A stretch of 64,000 nucleotides of DNA from Cellulomonas palmilytica (GTDB taxonomy: Bacteria; Actinomycetota; Actinomycetes; Actinomycetales; Cellulomonadaceae), in assembly GCF_021590045.1 (NCBI RefSeq), contig NZ_CP062221.1, forward strand, positions 2,480,001 to 2,544,000, written 5' to 3'. Below, piece after piece: positions 51,085-58,508 of the stretch. A model generated the notes under the pieces. The model made no database searches and was not told the DNA's origin. It worked only from the letters and a program-made list of their open reading frames with translations. The first letter of the stretch is position 1. Every line of letters begins with the position of its first letter. The translations under genes and the position numbers were made by a program.

Positions 51085-51334
51085 GTCGCTGTTCGCCGAG
51101 CTGTCCGAGAAGGCGGTGACCAGGCCCGCGGGCTCGGGCACGGTCGCCGAGCTGGACGCCGGCGTGCACGCGATCGGCAAGAAGATCGTCGAGGAGGCGG
51201 CCGAGGTCTGGATGGCCGCGGAGCACGAGGGTGACGAGCGCACGGCCGAGGAGATCTCGCAGCTCCTCTACCACCTGCAGGTGCTCATGGTGGCGCGCGG
51301 GCTCACGCTCGACGACGTCTACGCGCACCTGTAG
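51071..51334 (+). CDS. hisE: Phosphoribosyl-ATP pyrophosphohydrolase
   Basis: Second step of histidine synthesis, hydrolysing phosphoribosyl-ATP to phosphoribosyl-AMP. 87 residues, an all-alpha MazG-like fold. Signatures: [14 protein letters not shown] at the start, [19 protein letters not shown] with the metal-binding Glu residues (near 36-54) and [14 protein letters not shown] near 60-73. GTG 51071 is preferred; TTG 51062 is possible. It overlaps the pnuX tail by 14 nt and precedes hisG by 45 nt, the usual actinobacterial pair. Confidence 0.95.
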   Translation: MKTFESLFAELSEKAVTRPAGSGTVAELDAGVHAIGKKIVEEAAEVWMAAEHEGDERTAEEISQLLYHLQVLMVARGLTLDDVYAHL

Positions 51335-51379
51335 AGCGCGCCCCCGCCCGTCGTCACCCCTGACCCGAAGGAACCCCCC

Positions 51380-52228
51380 GTGCTGCGCATCGCCGTCCCC
51401 AACAAGGGCTCGCTGTCCGAGCCCGCCGTCGAGATGCTGCGGGAGGCGGGCTACCGCCAGCGCCGCGACTCGCGCGAGCTCGTCCTGCCCGACCCGGACA
51501 ACGACGTCGAGTTCTTCTTCCTGCGGCCGCGCGACATCGCGGTCTACGTGGGGGCGGGGACCGTCGACGTCGGCATCACCGGTCGTGACCTGCTGCTCGA
51601 CTCCGAGTCCGCCGCGGTCGAGCACCTGGGGCTCGGCTTCGCGCGCTCGACGTTCCGGTTCGCGACGACCGCGGGCGCGATGAGCGACATCGCACAGATC
51701 GCCGGCAAGCGCGTCGCCACGTCCTACCCGGTGCTCGTGCGCAGCACGCTCGCCCAGCGGGGTGTGGAGCCCGCGGGCGTCGTGCGCCTGGACGGCGCGG
51801 TCGAGTCCGCGATCCGCCTGGGCGTCGCGGACGTCATCGCGGACGTCGTCGAGACCGGCTCGACGCTGCGGGCCGCCGGGCTCGAGGTGTTCGGCGAGGC
51901 CCTGCTGCACTCCGAGGCCGTCCTCGCGCGCCGCTCGGACGTCGAGGCGCCCGAGGGGCTCGACGTGCTCACGCGTCGCCTGCAGGGTGTGCTCACCGCG
52001 CGCCAGTACGTCCTCATGGACTACGACTGCCCGATCGACCTCGTCGAGCAGGCCGTCGCGATCACGCCCGGCCTCGAGTCGCCGACCGTCTCGCCGCTGC
52101 ACAACCGCGAGTGGGCCGCCGTGCGCGCGATGGTGCGCCGCGACCAGACGAACCGCGTGATGGACCAGCTCTACGACCTGGGTGCGCGCGCCATCCTCGT
52201 CACGTCGATCCACGCCTGCAGGCTCTAG
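51380..52228 (+). CDS. hisG: ATP phosphoribosyltransferase, long form
   Basis: First, feedback-regulated step of histidine synthesis. 282 residues, the long (HisG-L) form with its own C-terminal ACT-like regulatory domain, so no HisZ is needed. [18 protein letters not shown] at 3-20, GITGRDLL near 69, PRPP loop [19 protein letters not shown] near 151-169. Regulatory domain from about 205 ending in [18 protein letters not shown] 51380 has a weak AAGGA site upstream. Confidence 0.97.
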   Translation: MLRIAVPNKGSLSEPAVEMLREAGYRQRRDSRELVLPDPDNDVEFFFLRPRDIAVYVGAGTVDVGITGRDLLLDSESAAVEHLGLGFARSTFRFATTAGAMSDIAQIAGKRVATSYPVLVRSTLAQRGVEPAGVVRLDGAVESAIRLGVADVIADVVETGSTLRAAGLEVFGEALLHSEAVLARRSDVEAPEGLDVLTRRLQGVLTARQYVLMDYDCPIDLVEQAVAITPGLESPTVSPLHNREWAAVRAMVRRDQTNRVMDQLYDLGARAILVTSIHACRL

Positions 52229-52653
52229 TGGACCTGACCCCGTTCCGGCCCCGGCTCGCGCGGCTCGCGTCGCTGGGGCTCGCGGGTGTCGTGGTGGTCG
52301 CCACCGTCGTGCTCGTCGTGCTCATGCCCGGTCTGACGTCGCTCGACGTCGCGAGCTTCGCGCTGTTCGCCCTCGCGATCGTCTGGTTCTGCTGGCGGCA
52401 GGCGTCCGTGGCGGCGGTGCCCGACGAGAACGGGATCACGGTCCGCAACCTGCTCGTCACCACGCGGCTGACGTGGGCGCAGGTCGTGGCGGTGCGGTTC
52501 GGCGACAGCCCGTGGGTCCAGCTCGACCTCGCGGACGGCGACACGCTCGCGGTCATGGGCATCCAGCGCGCCGACGGCGAGCGTGCGCAGGCCGAGGCGC
52601 GCCGGCTGTCGACACTCGTCGCCGCACGGACGCGGACCGACCGGGACGACTGA
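52228..52653 (+). CDS. PH-domain-like small membrane protein
   Basis: A 141-residue protein with two transmembrane helices (about 14-34 and 40-57), then a small beta-rich domain of the bacterial PH type: VPDENGITVRNLLVTTRLTW, VVAVRFGDSPWVQLDL and a C-terminal helix. Such proteins commonly follow hisG in actinobacteria; their function is unknown. GTG 52228 shares its G with the hisG stop (TAG), which suggests coupling. Confidence 0.8.
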   Translation: MDLTPFRPRLARLASLGLAGVVVVATVVLVVLMPGLTSLDVASFALFALAIVWFCWRQASVAAVPDENGITVRNLLVTTRLTWAQVVAVRFGDSPWVQLDLADGDTLAVMGIQRADGERAQAEARRLSTLVAARTRTDRDD

Positions 52654-52716
52654 GCGCCGACGACGACGCCGCGCGCCCCCGGCGCACGTCAGGGCAGCGT
52701 CGTCAGGGCAGCCTCG

Positions 52717-53853
52717 TCACAGCAGCGTCGTCGCGTGCACGCCCGCGGCGCCTGCCGCGAGGAACGCCGCGGGGTCCTGGTCCAGGCCGCGGCCCATGGT
52801 CGACAGGCGCACGGGTGACGTGGCGAGCGCACGGCGCAGCTCGTCGCCCGCCTCGACCTCGACCAGGCGGTGCCGCCCGACGGGCTCGACGAGCGAGGCG
52901 GCCTGGTGGCGCACGCGCTCCGCGAGCGGCCCGAGCACCTCGTCGGACGGGTCGAGCAGCGGCACGACGACGTCCGCGGGGCACAGCGCGACACGGCCGT
53001 ACGCGGTCAGCGAGTGGTGCGAGATCCCGAGGTGCCGCTCGCGCGGGTCGGCGCCCGAGACGCGCAGCGACGCGACGGGCCGCCCACCGAGCACCGCGGC
53101 GGCGTTGACCGCCTCGCCCGCGGCGACGCCGGAGAAGCCCCAGCGCGTGCCGGTCCCGAGGTTGCCGGGGCCCTGCACGACGACCGCGAGGTCCGCACCC
53201 GCCACGTGCCGCGCGGCCAGCAGCGCGGTGTGCACCGAGACGGCCTCGAGGTCGCCCCCGAAGGCCTGCCCGGCCGTGATGCACGTCGAGATCCACCCCG
53301 CGTCGCGCAGGCCCGCGACGGCGCGCGAGAACCAGGCGGGCAGCGCGCCTCCGTCGGTCATGACGTACGCGACGCTCGGTGCCGGCCGACCGCGCCGCTC
53401 GGCCTCGAGCCGCGCGCCCGCGACGACCGCCGGCAGCGCGGAGTGCAGGTCGGCGACGACGACGGGGAGCTCCGCGAGGTCGTCGGCGTCGCGCATGGTC
53501 TCGTGGTGCTCGGACTCCTGGTCGTCGACCCCCAGCACCATGGCCTGCAGCGGCGTGTAGCGCGCCTTGACGAGGTGCCCGGGGGTGGGCGGCGGGTCGA
53601 CGGGCTTGCCGTCGGCGGGCGCGATGACCAGGGCGTACCCGCCCGTCCCGAGCCCGCGCGCGAGTGCGGACACGTTGAGCCAGACGCGGCGTCCCGCCGC
53701 GACCTCGCCGACGAGCGCGGGGTAGGCGAGCGCCTTGACCCGGGCGGGCAGGGTGGGGTCCGCCCAGGGTTGGTCGAGGGCCACGGTGAGCTCGGTGGCC
53801 CCCTGCCACGACGTTCCGACCTGCTCGACGACACCGACGCGCCACGTGATCAC
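52717..53853 (-). CDS. DUF3866-type protein of unknown function
   Basis: A 378-residue protein resembling the DUF3866 family, conserved in actinobacteria and Firmicutes without a known role. The N-terminus is beta-rich (VITWRVGVVEQVG); the middle has LVKARYTPLQAMVLGVDDQESEHH, and the second half has Gly-rich loops (TDGGALPAWFS, VQGPGNLGTGTRWGFSG, GISHHSLTAYGR) that could be nucleotide or metal sites. Start GTG 53853 has TAGCGT 7 nt upstream on the minus strand, so it may be leaderless; the longer open frame overlaps pafB and is rejected. Divergent from pafB with 34 nt between starts. Confidence 0.85.
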   Translation of the reverse strand: MITWRVGVVEQVGTSWQGATELTVALDQPWADPTLPARVKALAYPALVGEVAAGRRVWLNVSALARGLGTGGYALVIAPADGKPVDPPPTPGHLVKARYTPLQAMVLGVDDQESEHHETMRDADDLAELPVVVADLHSALPAVVAGARLEAERRGRPAPSVAYVMTDGGALPAWFSRAVAGLRDAGWISTCITAGQAFGGDLEAVSVHTALLAARHVAGADLAVVVQGPGNLGTGTRWGFSGVAAGEAVNAAAVLGGRPVASLRVSGADPRERHLGISHHSLTAYGRVALCPADVVVPLLDPSDEVLGPLAERVRHQAASLVEPVGRHRLVEVEAGDELRRALATSPVRLSTMGRGLDQDPAAFLAAGAAGVHATTLL

Positions 53854-53860
53854 GTCGGTA

Positions 53861-53866
53861 ACGCTA
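53861..53866 (-). promoter_or_regulatory. -10 hexamer TAGCGT, leaderless DUF3866 gene
   Basis: Read on the minus strand, TAGCGT ends 7 nt before GTG 53853. It faces away from the pafB -10 at 53875. Confidence 0.45.
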
Positions 53867-53874
53867 CCGGCCAC

Positions 53875-53880
53875 TACGGT
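53875..53880 (+). promoter_or_regulatory. -10 hexamer TACGGT, leaderless pafB
   Basis: TACGGT ends 7 nt before ATG 53888. The -35 region of this promoter would overlap the start of the divergent DUF3866 gene. Confidence 0.5.
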
Positions 53881-53887
53881 GGACCCG

Positions 53888-54985
53888 ATGCCCAGTCCGA
53901 TCGACCCCGCCGAGCGCCTGCTCAACCTCCTCATCGCCCTCGTGAACTCGCGCGGACGTATGACCAAGGAGCAGGTGCGTGCCTCCGTCGCCGGCTACGC
54001 CGACGCGCCGTCCGACGACGCCTTCGAGCGGATGTTCGAGCGCGACAAGGACACGCTGCGCGAGCTCGGCATCCCGCTCGTGACGGTCACCGACGCGGGG
54101 CACGGCGACGACATCGGCTACCGGATCGACCTCGACGCGTACGCGCTGCCGCCGATCGACCTCACGGCCGCCGAGCTCGGCGTGCTCACCCTCGCCGCGC
54201 AGACGTGGCAGGACCGCACGATGCGCGGCGACACGTCGCGCGCCCTGACCAAGCTGCGCGCGGTGGGGCAGGGGCCCGGTGCGACCGACCTCGTCGCGGG
54301 CCTCGCGCCGCGCGTGCGGTCGGGCGGGAGCGTGTTCGCGCCGCTGCTGGACGCCGCGCAGGCGCGCCAGCTCGTGCGGCTCACGTACCGCGCGGCGAGC
54401 ACGGGCGAGGTGCGCGAGCGTCGCGTCGAGCCGTGGCAGCTCGTCGCGCGCCGTGGCGGCTGGGTGCTCGTCGGCTGGGACCAGGACCGGGAGGCGCCGC
54501 GCTCGTTCCGGCTGAGCCGCATCGAGGGCTCGATCCGTGCGCTCGGCGAGCCCGGGGCGTTCCCGCCGCCCGACCCCGAGGTCGTCGACCGGGCGCTCGC
54601 CGCGTGGCGCGCGGGCCCGCCGCGCGTCGCGACGCTCGCCGTCCTCCCCGAGCGCGCGGAGGCGACGCGCGTGCGTGCCGTCGCGCCGCCCGCCGACGCC
54701 GAGGACCGGGTGACCGACGCGCTCGTCGCACCCCTGCTGGCGGGCCGCGACGTCGTGCACGTCGAGTACCGCAACGCCTGGGAGCTGGCGGAGGAGCTCG
54801 TCGGGTACGGCGACGCGGTGCTCGTCATCGACCCGCCCGAGGTGCGCGGGCACGTGCTCAGCCTGCTGCGCCGCGCGGCCGCGCTCGCGTCGCAGGCCGA
54901 CGAGGCCGGTGGGGACGGGCGGGTGCAGGACGACGTGCAGGACCTCGCGGTGGCCGACGGCGCGTCGGAGGTGCGTCGTGGCTGA
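53888..54985 (+). CDS. pafB: WYL-domain transcriptional regulator PafB
   Basis: 365-residue regulator. In mycobacteria PafB and PafC form one unit that activates a LexA-independent DNA-damage response. N-terminal winged helix-turn-helix (ERLLNLLIALVNSRGRMTKEQ, residues about 8-28 and on), central WYL domain (VRLTYRAASTGEVRERRVEPWQLVARRGGWVLVG region, about 160-215) and a C-terminal WCX extension. It is separate from pafC, as in mycobacteria, rather than fused. Overlaps pafC by 8 nt. The Pup-proteasome genes that often precede it are not adjacent here. Confidence 0.93.
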   Translation: MPSPIDPAERLLNLLIALVNSRGRMTKEQVRASVAGYADAPSDDAFERMFERDKDTLRELGIPLVTVTDAGHGDDIGYRIDLDAYALPPIDLTAAELGVLTLAAQTWQDRTMRGDTSRALTKLRAVGQGPGATDLVAGLAPRVRSGGSVFAPLLDAAQARQLVRLTYRAASTGEVRERRVEPWQLVARRGGWVLVGWDQDREAPRSFRLSRIEGSIRALGEPGAFPPPDPEVVDRALAAWRAGPPRVATLAVLPERAEATRVRAVAPPADAEDRVTDALVAPLLAGRDVVHVEYRNAWELAEELVGYGDAVLVIDPPEVRGHVLSLLRRAAALASQADEAGGDGRVQDDVQDLAVADGASEVRRG

Positions 54986-55985
54986 GCGCGCGAGCGACCG
55001 CGTCGTGCGGCTGCTGGGCATGATCGCGTTCCTCGACCGGCACGAGGGTGCCTCGGTCGAGGAGCTCGCGCACCAGTTCGGCGTCTCGACGCAGCAGGTC
55101 ATGGCCGACGTCGACACGCTCTGGGTCAGCGGGACGCCCGGCTACCTGCCCTACGACCTCATCGACTTCGACTTCTCGTCGTACGAGCGCGGCGTCGTGC
55201 GGCTCACCGAGTCGCGTGGCATGACCCGCCCGCTGCGGCTGTCCGCCCGCGAGGGCGTCGCGCTCGTCGCGGCGCTGCGTGCTCTCGACGCCGGGCTGGG
55301 CGGCGCTCTCGACGACGAGCGCGCGCAGGTCGTGCGCTCGGCGCTCGCCAAGCTGACCGCCGCAGTGGGTGACGCGGCCGGCACCGTGGACGTGTCGCTC
55401 ACGCTCGCCGCCGCGCCCGCGGTGGCGTCCGCGCTCGCGACCGCGCTGCGGGAGGGCCGTCGCCTGCACGTGCGCTACGTCAACGCGGCCGACGTGGCCT
55501 CGGAGCGCGACGTCGACCCGATCCGGCTCGTGACGGACACCGACCGCTCCTACCTGCTCGGCTGGTGCTACGCGGTGGAGGGCGAGCGGCTGTTCCGCGT
55601 CGACCGGATCCTGTCCGCGCGTGTGCTGGACGTGCCCGCCGAGCACCACCCCGTGCCCCCGGGCGGGGGAGAGTTCGTCCCCGGCGACGACGGCGCGCTC
55701 GTGACGCTGCACCTGACGAGCCACGGCCGGTGGGTCGCGGAGAGCACGCCCGTGCAGGAGGTGCGCAACCTGCCCGACGGGTCGTTCGAGATCGACCTGC
55801 GCATCGTCAGCCCGGCCTGGCTGCGCCACCTGGTGCTGCAGGCCGCCGACGACGTGCTCGACGTGCGGCCCGCGTCGGTCGCCGCCGAGGTGGCGCGCGT
55901 CGCGCGTGCCGCGCTCGCCGCGTACGGCCCGCTCGCGGACCTGCCCGCTCCGGTCGGGGACCAGGGCCACGAGGGCGGTGCCTGA
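54978..55985 (+). CDS. pafC: WYL-domain transcriptional regulator PafC
   Basis: 335-residue partner of PafB with the same layout: N-terminal helix-turn-helix (RVVRLLGMIAFLDRHEGASVEELAHQFGV region), WYL domain with LHVRYVNAADVASERDVDP (about 160-180) and RSYLLGWCYAVEGERLFR, and a C-terminal WCX domain. GTG 54978 lies within the end of pafB. Expected to act as a heterodimer or pseudo-dimer sensing DNA damage (known for the mycobacterial pair). Confidence 0.93.
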   Translation: MAERASDRVVRLLGMIAFLDRHEGASVEELAHQFGVSTQQVMADVDTLWVSGTPGYLPYDLIDFDFSSYERGVVRLTESRGMTRPLRLSAREGVALVAALRALDAGLGGALDDERAQVVRSALAKLTAAVGDAAGTVDVSLTLAAAPAVASALATALREGRRLHVRYVNAADVASERDVDPIRLVTDTDRSYLLGWCYAVEGERLFRVDRILSARVLDVPAEHHPVPPGGGEFVPGDDGALVTLHLTSHGRWVAESTPVQEVRNLPDGSFEIDLRIVSPAWLRHLVLQAADDVLDVRPASVAAEVARVARAALAAYGPLADLPAPVGDQGHEGGA

Positions 55986-55986
55986 C

Positions 55987-56313
55987 GTGTGGTTCGCGCT
56001 GTGGTCCGTGCTCGTCGTCGGGACGCTCGTCGGCGCGTTCTTCCTGGGGCGGCGCCTGTGGCGCTCGCTCGTGGCGCTCGGGCGCGAGCTCGCGCGGGCG
56101 GGTGAGGTGAGCGCCGAGCTCGCCGACCGGGCGGCCGAGCTCGCCGACCTGGCCGCGCAGCAGCGCGCGAGCACCGACCCCACGCTGTTCGCCGACCGCG
56201 ACGAGCTGCGCGACGCCGTGCGGGGGCTGCGCCGCGAGCGGGCGGCACGGCGCGAGGAGCGCGCGCGCCGGCACGCCGAGACCGCGCGGGGCTGGCGCGC
56301 CTACTGGACCTGA
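55987..56313 (+). CDS. Small membrane protein with charged coiled coil
   Basis: A 108-residue protein: one N-terminal transmembrane helix (residues about 3-20) followed by a long helix rich in Ala, Arg and Glu (ELADRAAELADLAAQQ, then RRERAARREERARRHAE). Likely a membrane-anchored coiled coil; function unknown. GTG 55987 directly follows the pafC stop; GTG 55978 in the same frame is an alternative. A gene of this kind between pafC and tatA seems common in Cellulomonas-like genomes (recollection, not checked). Confidence 0.7.
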   Translation: MWFALWSVLVVGTLVGAFFLGRRLWRSLVALGRELARAGEVSAELADRAAELADLAAQQRASTDPTLFADRDELRDAVRGLRRERAARREERARRHAETARGWRAYWT

Positions 56314-56430
56314 CCCGCCGGCCCGCGGGTGCGGGGACGACCCTGACCCGCCGACCGGGCCGGCGGACCTGGTCGCGCTGCGGCGGCGGTTAGGATCACG
56401 TGGTCGCGCATCGTCCGTCGAGGGGCTGTC

Positions 56431-56745
56431 ATGGGTAGGAATGCACTGCAGGGCTGGCACATCGTCGTCCTGGTCGTGGTGATCCTGCTCCTGTTCGGAG
56501 CCAAGCGGCTGCCCGACCTGGCCAAGAGCGTCGGCCAGTCGATGAAGATCTTCAAGCGTGAGGTCAAGGACCTCACCACGGACGCGCCGGCGCCCGCGCC
56601 GCCCGCCTCGTCGTCGACCGCGCCCGCCGCGCCGCCCGTGACGCCGCCGGAGCCGCCCGTCGCGCAGCCGCCCACGACGCCCGGGCCGGCCGCCCCCACG
56701 CCGCAGGACCAGCCGGGCGAGAGCGGCCCGAGCACGTCCGCCTGA
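56431..56745 (+). CDS. tatA: Sec-independent translocase subunit TatA
   Basis: Pore-forming component of twin-arginine export. 104 residues. Short N-terminal transmembrane helix (HIVVLVVVILLLFGAKRLPD, about 10-29) with the conserved Phe-Gly hinge, then an amphipathic helix (LAKSVGQSMKIFKREVKDL) and a Pro/Ala/Thr-rich tail of about 50 residues. A TTAGGAT hexamer at 56391 may be its -10. tatC follows after 7 nt; no tatB is present here. Confidence 0.95.
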   Translation: MGRNALQGWHIVVLVVVILLLFGAKRLPDLAKSVGQSMKIFKREVKDLTTDAPAPAPPASSSTAPAAPPVTPPEPPVAQPPTTPGPAAPTPQDQPGESGPSTSA

Positions 56746-56752
56746 GGGCGGC

Positions 56753-57577
56753 GTGTCCACCGATCGCCGCGGTGCCGCCCCCGGCGGGCGCATGCCGCTG
56801 CGCCAGCACCTGCTGGAGCTGCGCCGACGCCTGTTCTTCGCCGCGCTCGGCCTCGTGGTCGGCGCGGTGGCGGGCTGGTTCCTCTACGACCCCGTGCTCG
56901 ACCTGCTCCAGCAGCCGCTGCGTGACGTCGCGCAGGAGCGGGACTCGATCGTCGCGCTGAACTTCGCGGGCGTCGCGACGTCGTTCGACATGAAGATCAA
57001 GGTCTCGCTGTTCCTCGGGGTGTTCGTCTCGAGCCCGTGGTGGCTGTACCAGCTGTGGGCGTTCGTCACCCCGGGGCTCACGCGCAAGGAGCGGCACTAC
57101 GCCGTCGGCTTCCTCGCCGCGGCCGTCCCGCTGTTCCTCGCCGGCGCCGCGCTCGCGTTCTGGGCGCTGCCGACCGCGGTGCGGGTCCTGACGGAGTTCA
57201 CGCCCGACGAGGCCACGAACCTCATCGACGCGCAGACGTACCTCAGCTTCGTCATGCGGCTGCTGCTCGCGTTCGGGCTCGCCTTCCTGCTGCCCGTGCT
57301 CATGGTCGCGATGAACTTCGCCGGCATCGGCCGCGCCGCGACCTGGCGGCGCGGGTGGCGATGGGCCGTGGTCGTCGCGTTCACGTTCGCCGCCGTCATG
57401 ACCCCCACGCCCGACGCGCTGACGATGATCGCGGTCGCGCTGCCCATCTGCGGCCTGTACTTCGTCGCGCTCGGCGTGTGCACGCTGCACGACCGGCGCG
57501 TCGACCGCCGGCGCGCGGACCAGGGCCTGCCGACGCTCGACGGGACGCTCCCGTCGGAGCCGGAGCCGCGCGCGTGA
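56753..57577 (+). CDS. tatC: Sec-independent translocase subunit TatC
   Basis: Receptor for twin-arginine signal peptides. 274 residues with six transmembrane helices. Conserved N-terminal MPLRQHLLELRRRLFF, the Pro-Trp-Trp-Leu-Tyr-Gln segment with FVTPGLTRKERHY (near 95-115) and the acidic position in the third loop (TPDEATNLIDAQTYL near 150). A 14-residue Arg/Gly-rich N-terminal extension is present. GTG 56753. Overlaps the next gene by 4 nt. Confidence 0.96.
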   Translation: MSTDRRGAAPGGRMPLRQHLLELRRRLFFAALGLVVGAVAGWFLYDPVLDLLQQPLRDVAQERDSIVALNFAGVATSFDMKIKVSLFLGVFVSSPWWLYQLWAFVTPGLTRKERHYAVGFLAAAVPLFLAGAALAFWALPTAVRVLTEFTPDEATNLIDAQTYLSFVMRLLLAFGLAFLLPVLMVAMNFAGIGRAATWRRGWRWAVVVAFTFAAVMTPTPDALTMIAVALPICGLYFVALGVCTLHDRRVDRRRADQGLPTLDGTLPSEPEPRA

Positions 57578-58491
57578 CGGCCCGCATCGGGCTGGTCGTG
57601 AACCCGACCGCGGGCAAGGGGCGTGGCACGACCGCAGGACCGGACGCGCACGCGCGCCTGCGCGCGCTCGGCCTGGACGTCGAGGACCTGTCGGGCCCGT
57701 CGCTCGCGCAGGCCACCGACCGGGCGCGCGCCGCGGCCGTCGCCGGTCTCGACGCGGTCGTCGTCGTCGGTGGGGACGGCATGGTGCACCTCGGGGCGAA
57801 CGTCGTCGCGGGCACCGACGTGCCGCTCGGCATCATCGCCGCGGGGACGGGCAACGACGTCGCGCGCACGCTCGGCCTGCCACGCGGGGACGTGGCGGCG
57901 TCCGTCGAGGCGATCGGCCGGGCGCTGGCGGGCACGCCGCGGCGCGTCGACGCGGTGCGCGTCGGGCCGCCCGGGACGTCGGCGCGCGAGTGGTACGTCG
58001 GGGTGCTGTCGTGCGGCCTCGACGCGGCCGTCAACGCGCGCGCCAACGGGTACACGTGGCCGCGCGGCGAGAGCCGGTACGTGCGCGCGCTCGTCGCGGA
58101 GGTCGGGCGCTACCGGCCGTTCGGCTACCGCGTCACGTACGACGGGACCGTCTGGGAGTCCGGCAGCCCGATCGTGGCGGTCGCGAACTGCGGCTGGTTC
58201 GGCGGGGGCGTGAACATCGCCCCGCAGGCGCGCGTCGACGACGGCCTGCTCGACATCGTCGTCGCCGCACCCCTCGCGCGGCCCGGTGTCCTGAAGATCC
58301 TGCCGCGGGTGTACCGCGGCACGCACACGGCCGACCCGGCGGTGCGGGTGCTGCAGGCGCGCAGCGTCCTGGTCGAGCCGCTGACCGCGCTCGGCGCCGC
58401 TCCGCCGCCGGCGTTCGCGGACGGGGAGCGGGCCGGTCCGCTCCCGCTGCAGCTCGACGTGGTGCCCGGTGCGCTGAGGGTGCTCGCCTGA
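57574..58491 (+). CDS. dagK: Diacylglycerol kinase-like lipid kinase
   Basis: 305-residue protein of the DagK/YegS type (DAGKc fold). VNPTAGKGRG at 9-18, VVVGGDGMVHLGANVV near 65-80, PLGIIAAGTGNDVARTLGLP near 86-105 and the C-terminal beta-sandwich with ANCGWFGGGVNIAPQARVDDGLLD near 203-226. Substrate may be diacylglycerol (recycling for phospholipid or lipoteichoic-type polymers) or another lipid; not decided by sequence. GTG 57574 overlaps tatC. Confidence 0.9.
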   Translation: MTARIGLVVNPTAGKGRGTTAGPDAHARLRALGLDVEDLSGPSLAQATDRARAAAVAGLDAVVVVGGDGMVHLGANVVAGTDVPLGIIAAGTGNDVARTLGLPRGDVAASVEAIGRALAGTPRRVDAVRVGPPGTSAREWYVGVLSCGLDAAVNARANGYTWPRGESRYVRALVAEVGRYRPFGYRVTYDGTVWESGSPIVAVANCGWFGGGVNIAPQARVDDGLLDIVVAAPLARPGVLKILPRVYRGTHTADPAVRVLQARSVLVEPLTALGAAPPPAFADGERAGPLPLQLDVVPGALRVLA

Positions 58492-58496
58492 GTGCC

Positions 58497-58502
58497 TAGG
58501 GT
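58497..58502 (+). promoter_or_regulatory. -10 hexamer TAGGGT, leaderless helY
   Basis: TAGGGT ends 6 nt before GTG 58509, in the 17-nt gap after the lipid kinase gene. No ribosome site. Confidence 0.5.
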
Positions 58503-58508
58503 GGTGGC

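Noticed and set aside
53854..53967. Longer N-terminus for the DUF3866 gene
   Set aside because: It would overlap the pafB start and its promoter; the family-like start Val-Ile-Thr-Trp is at 53853.
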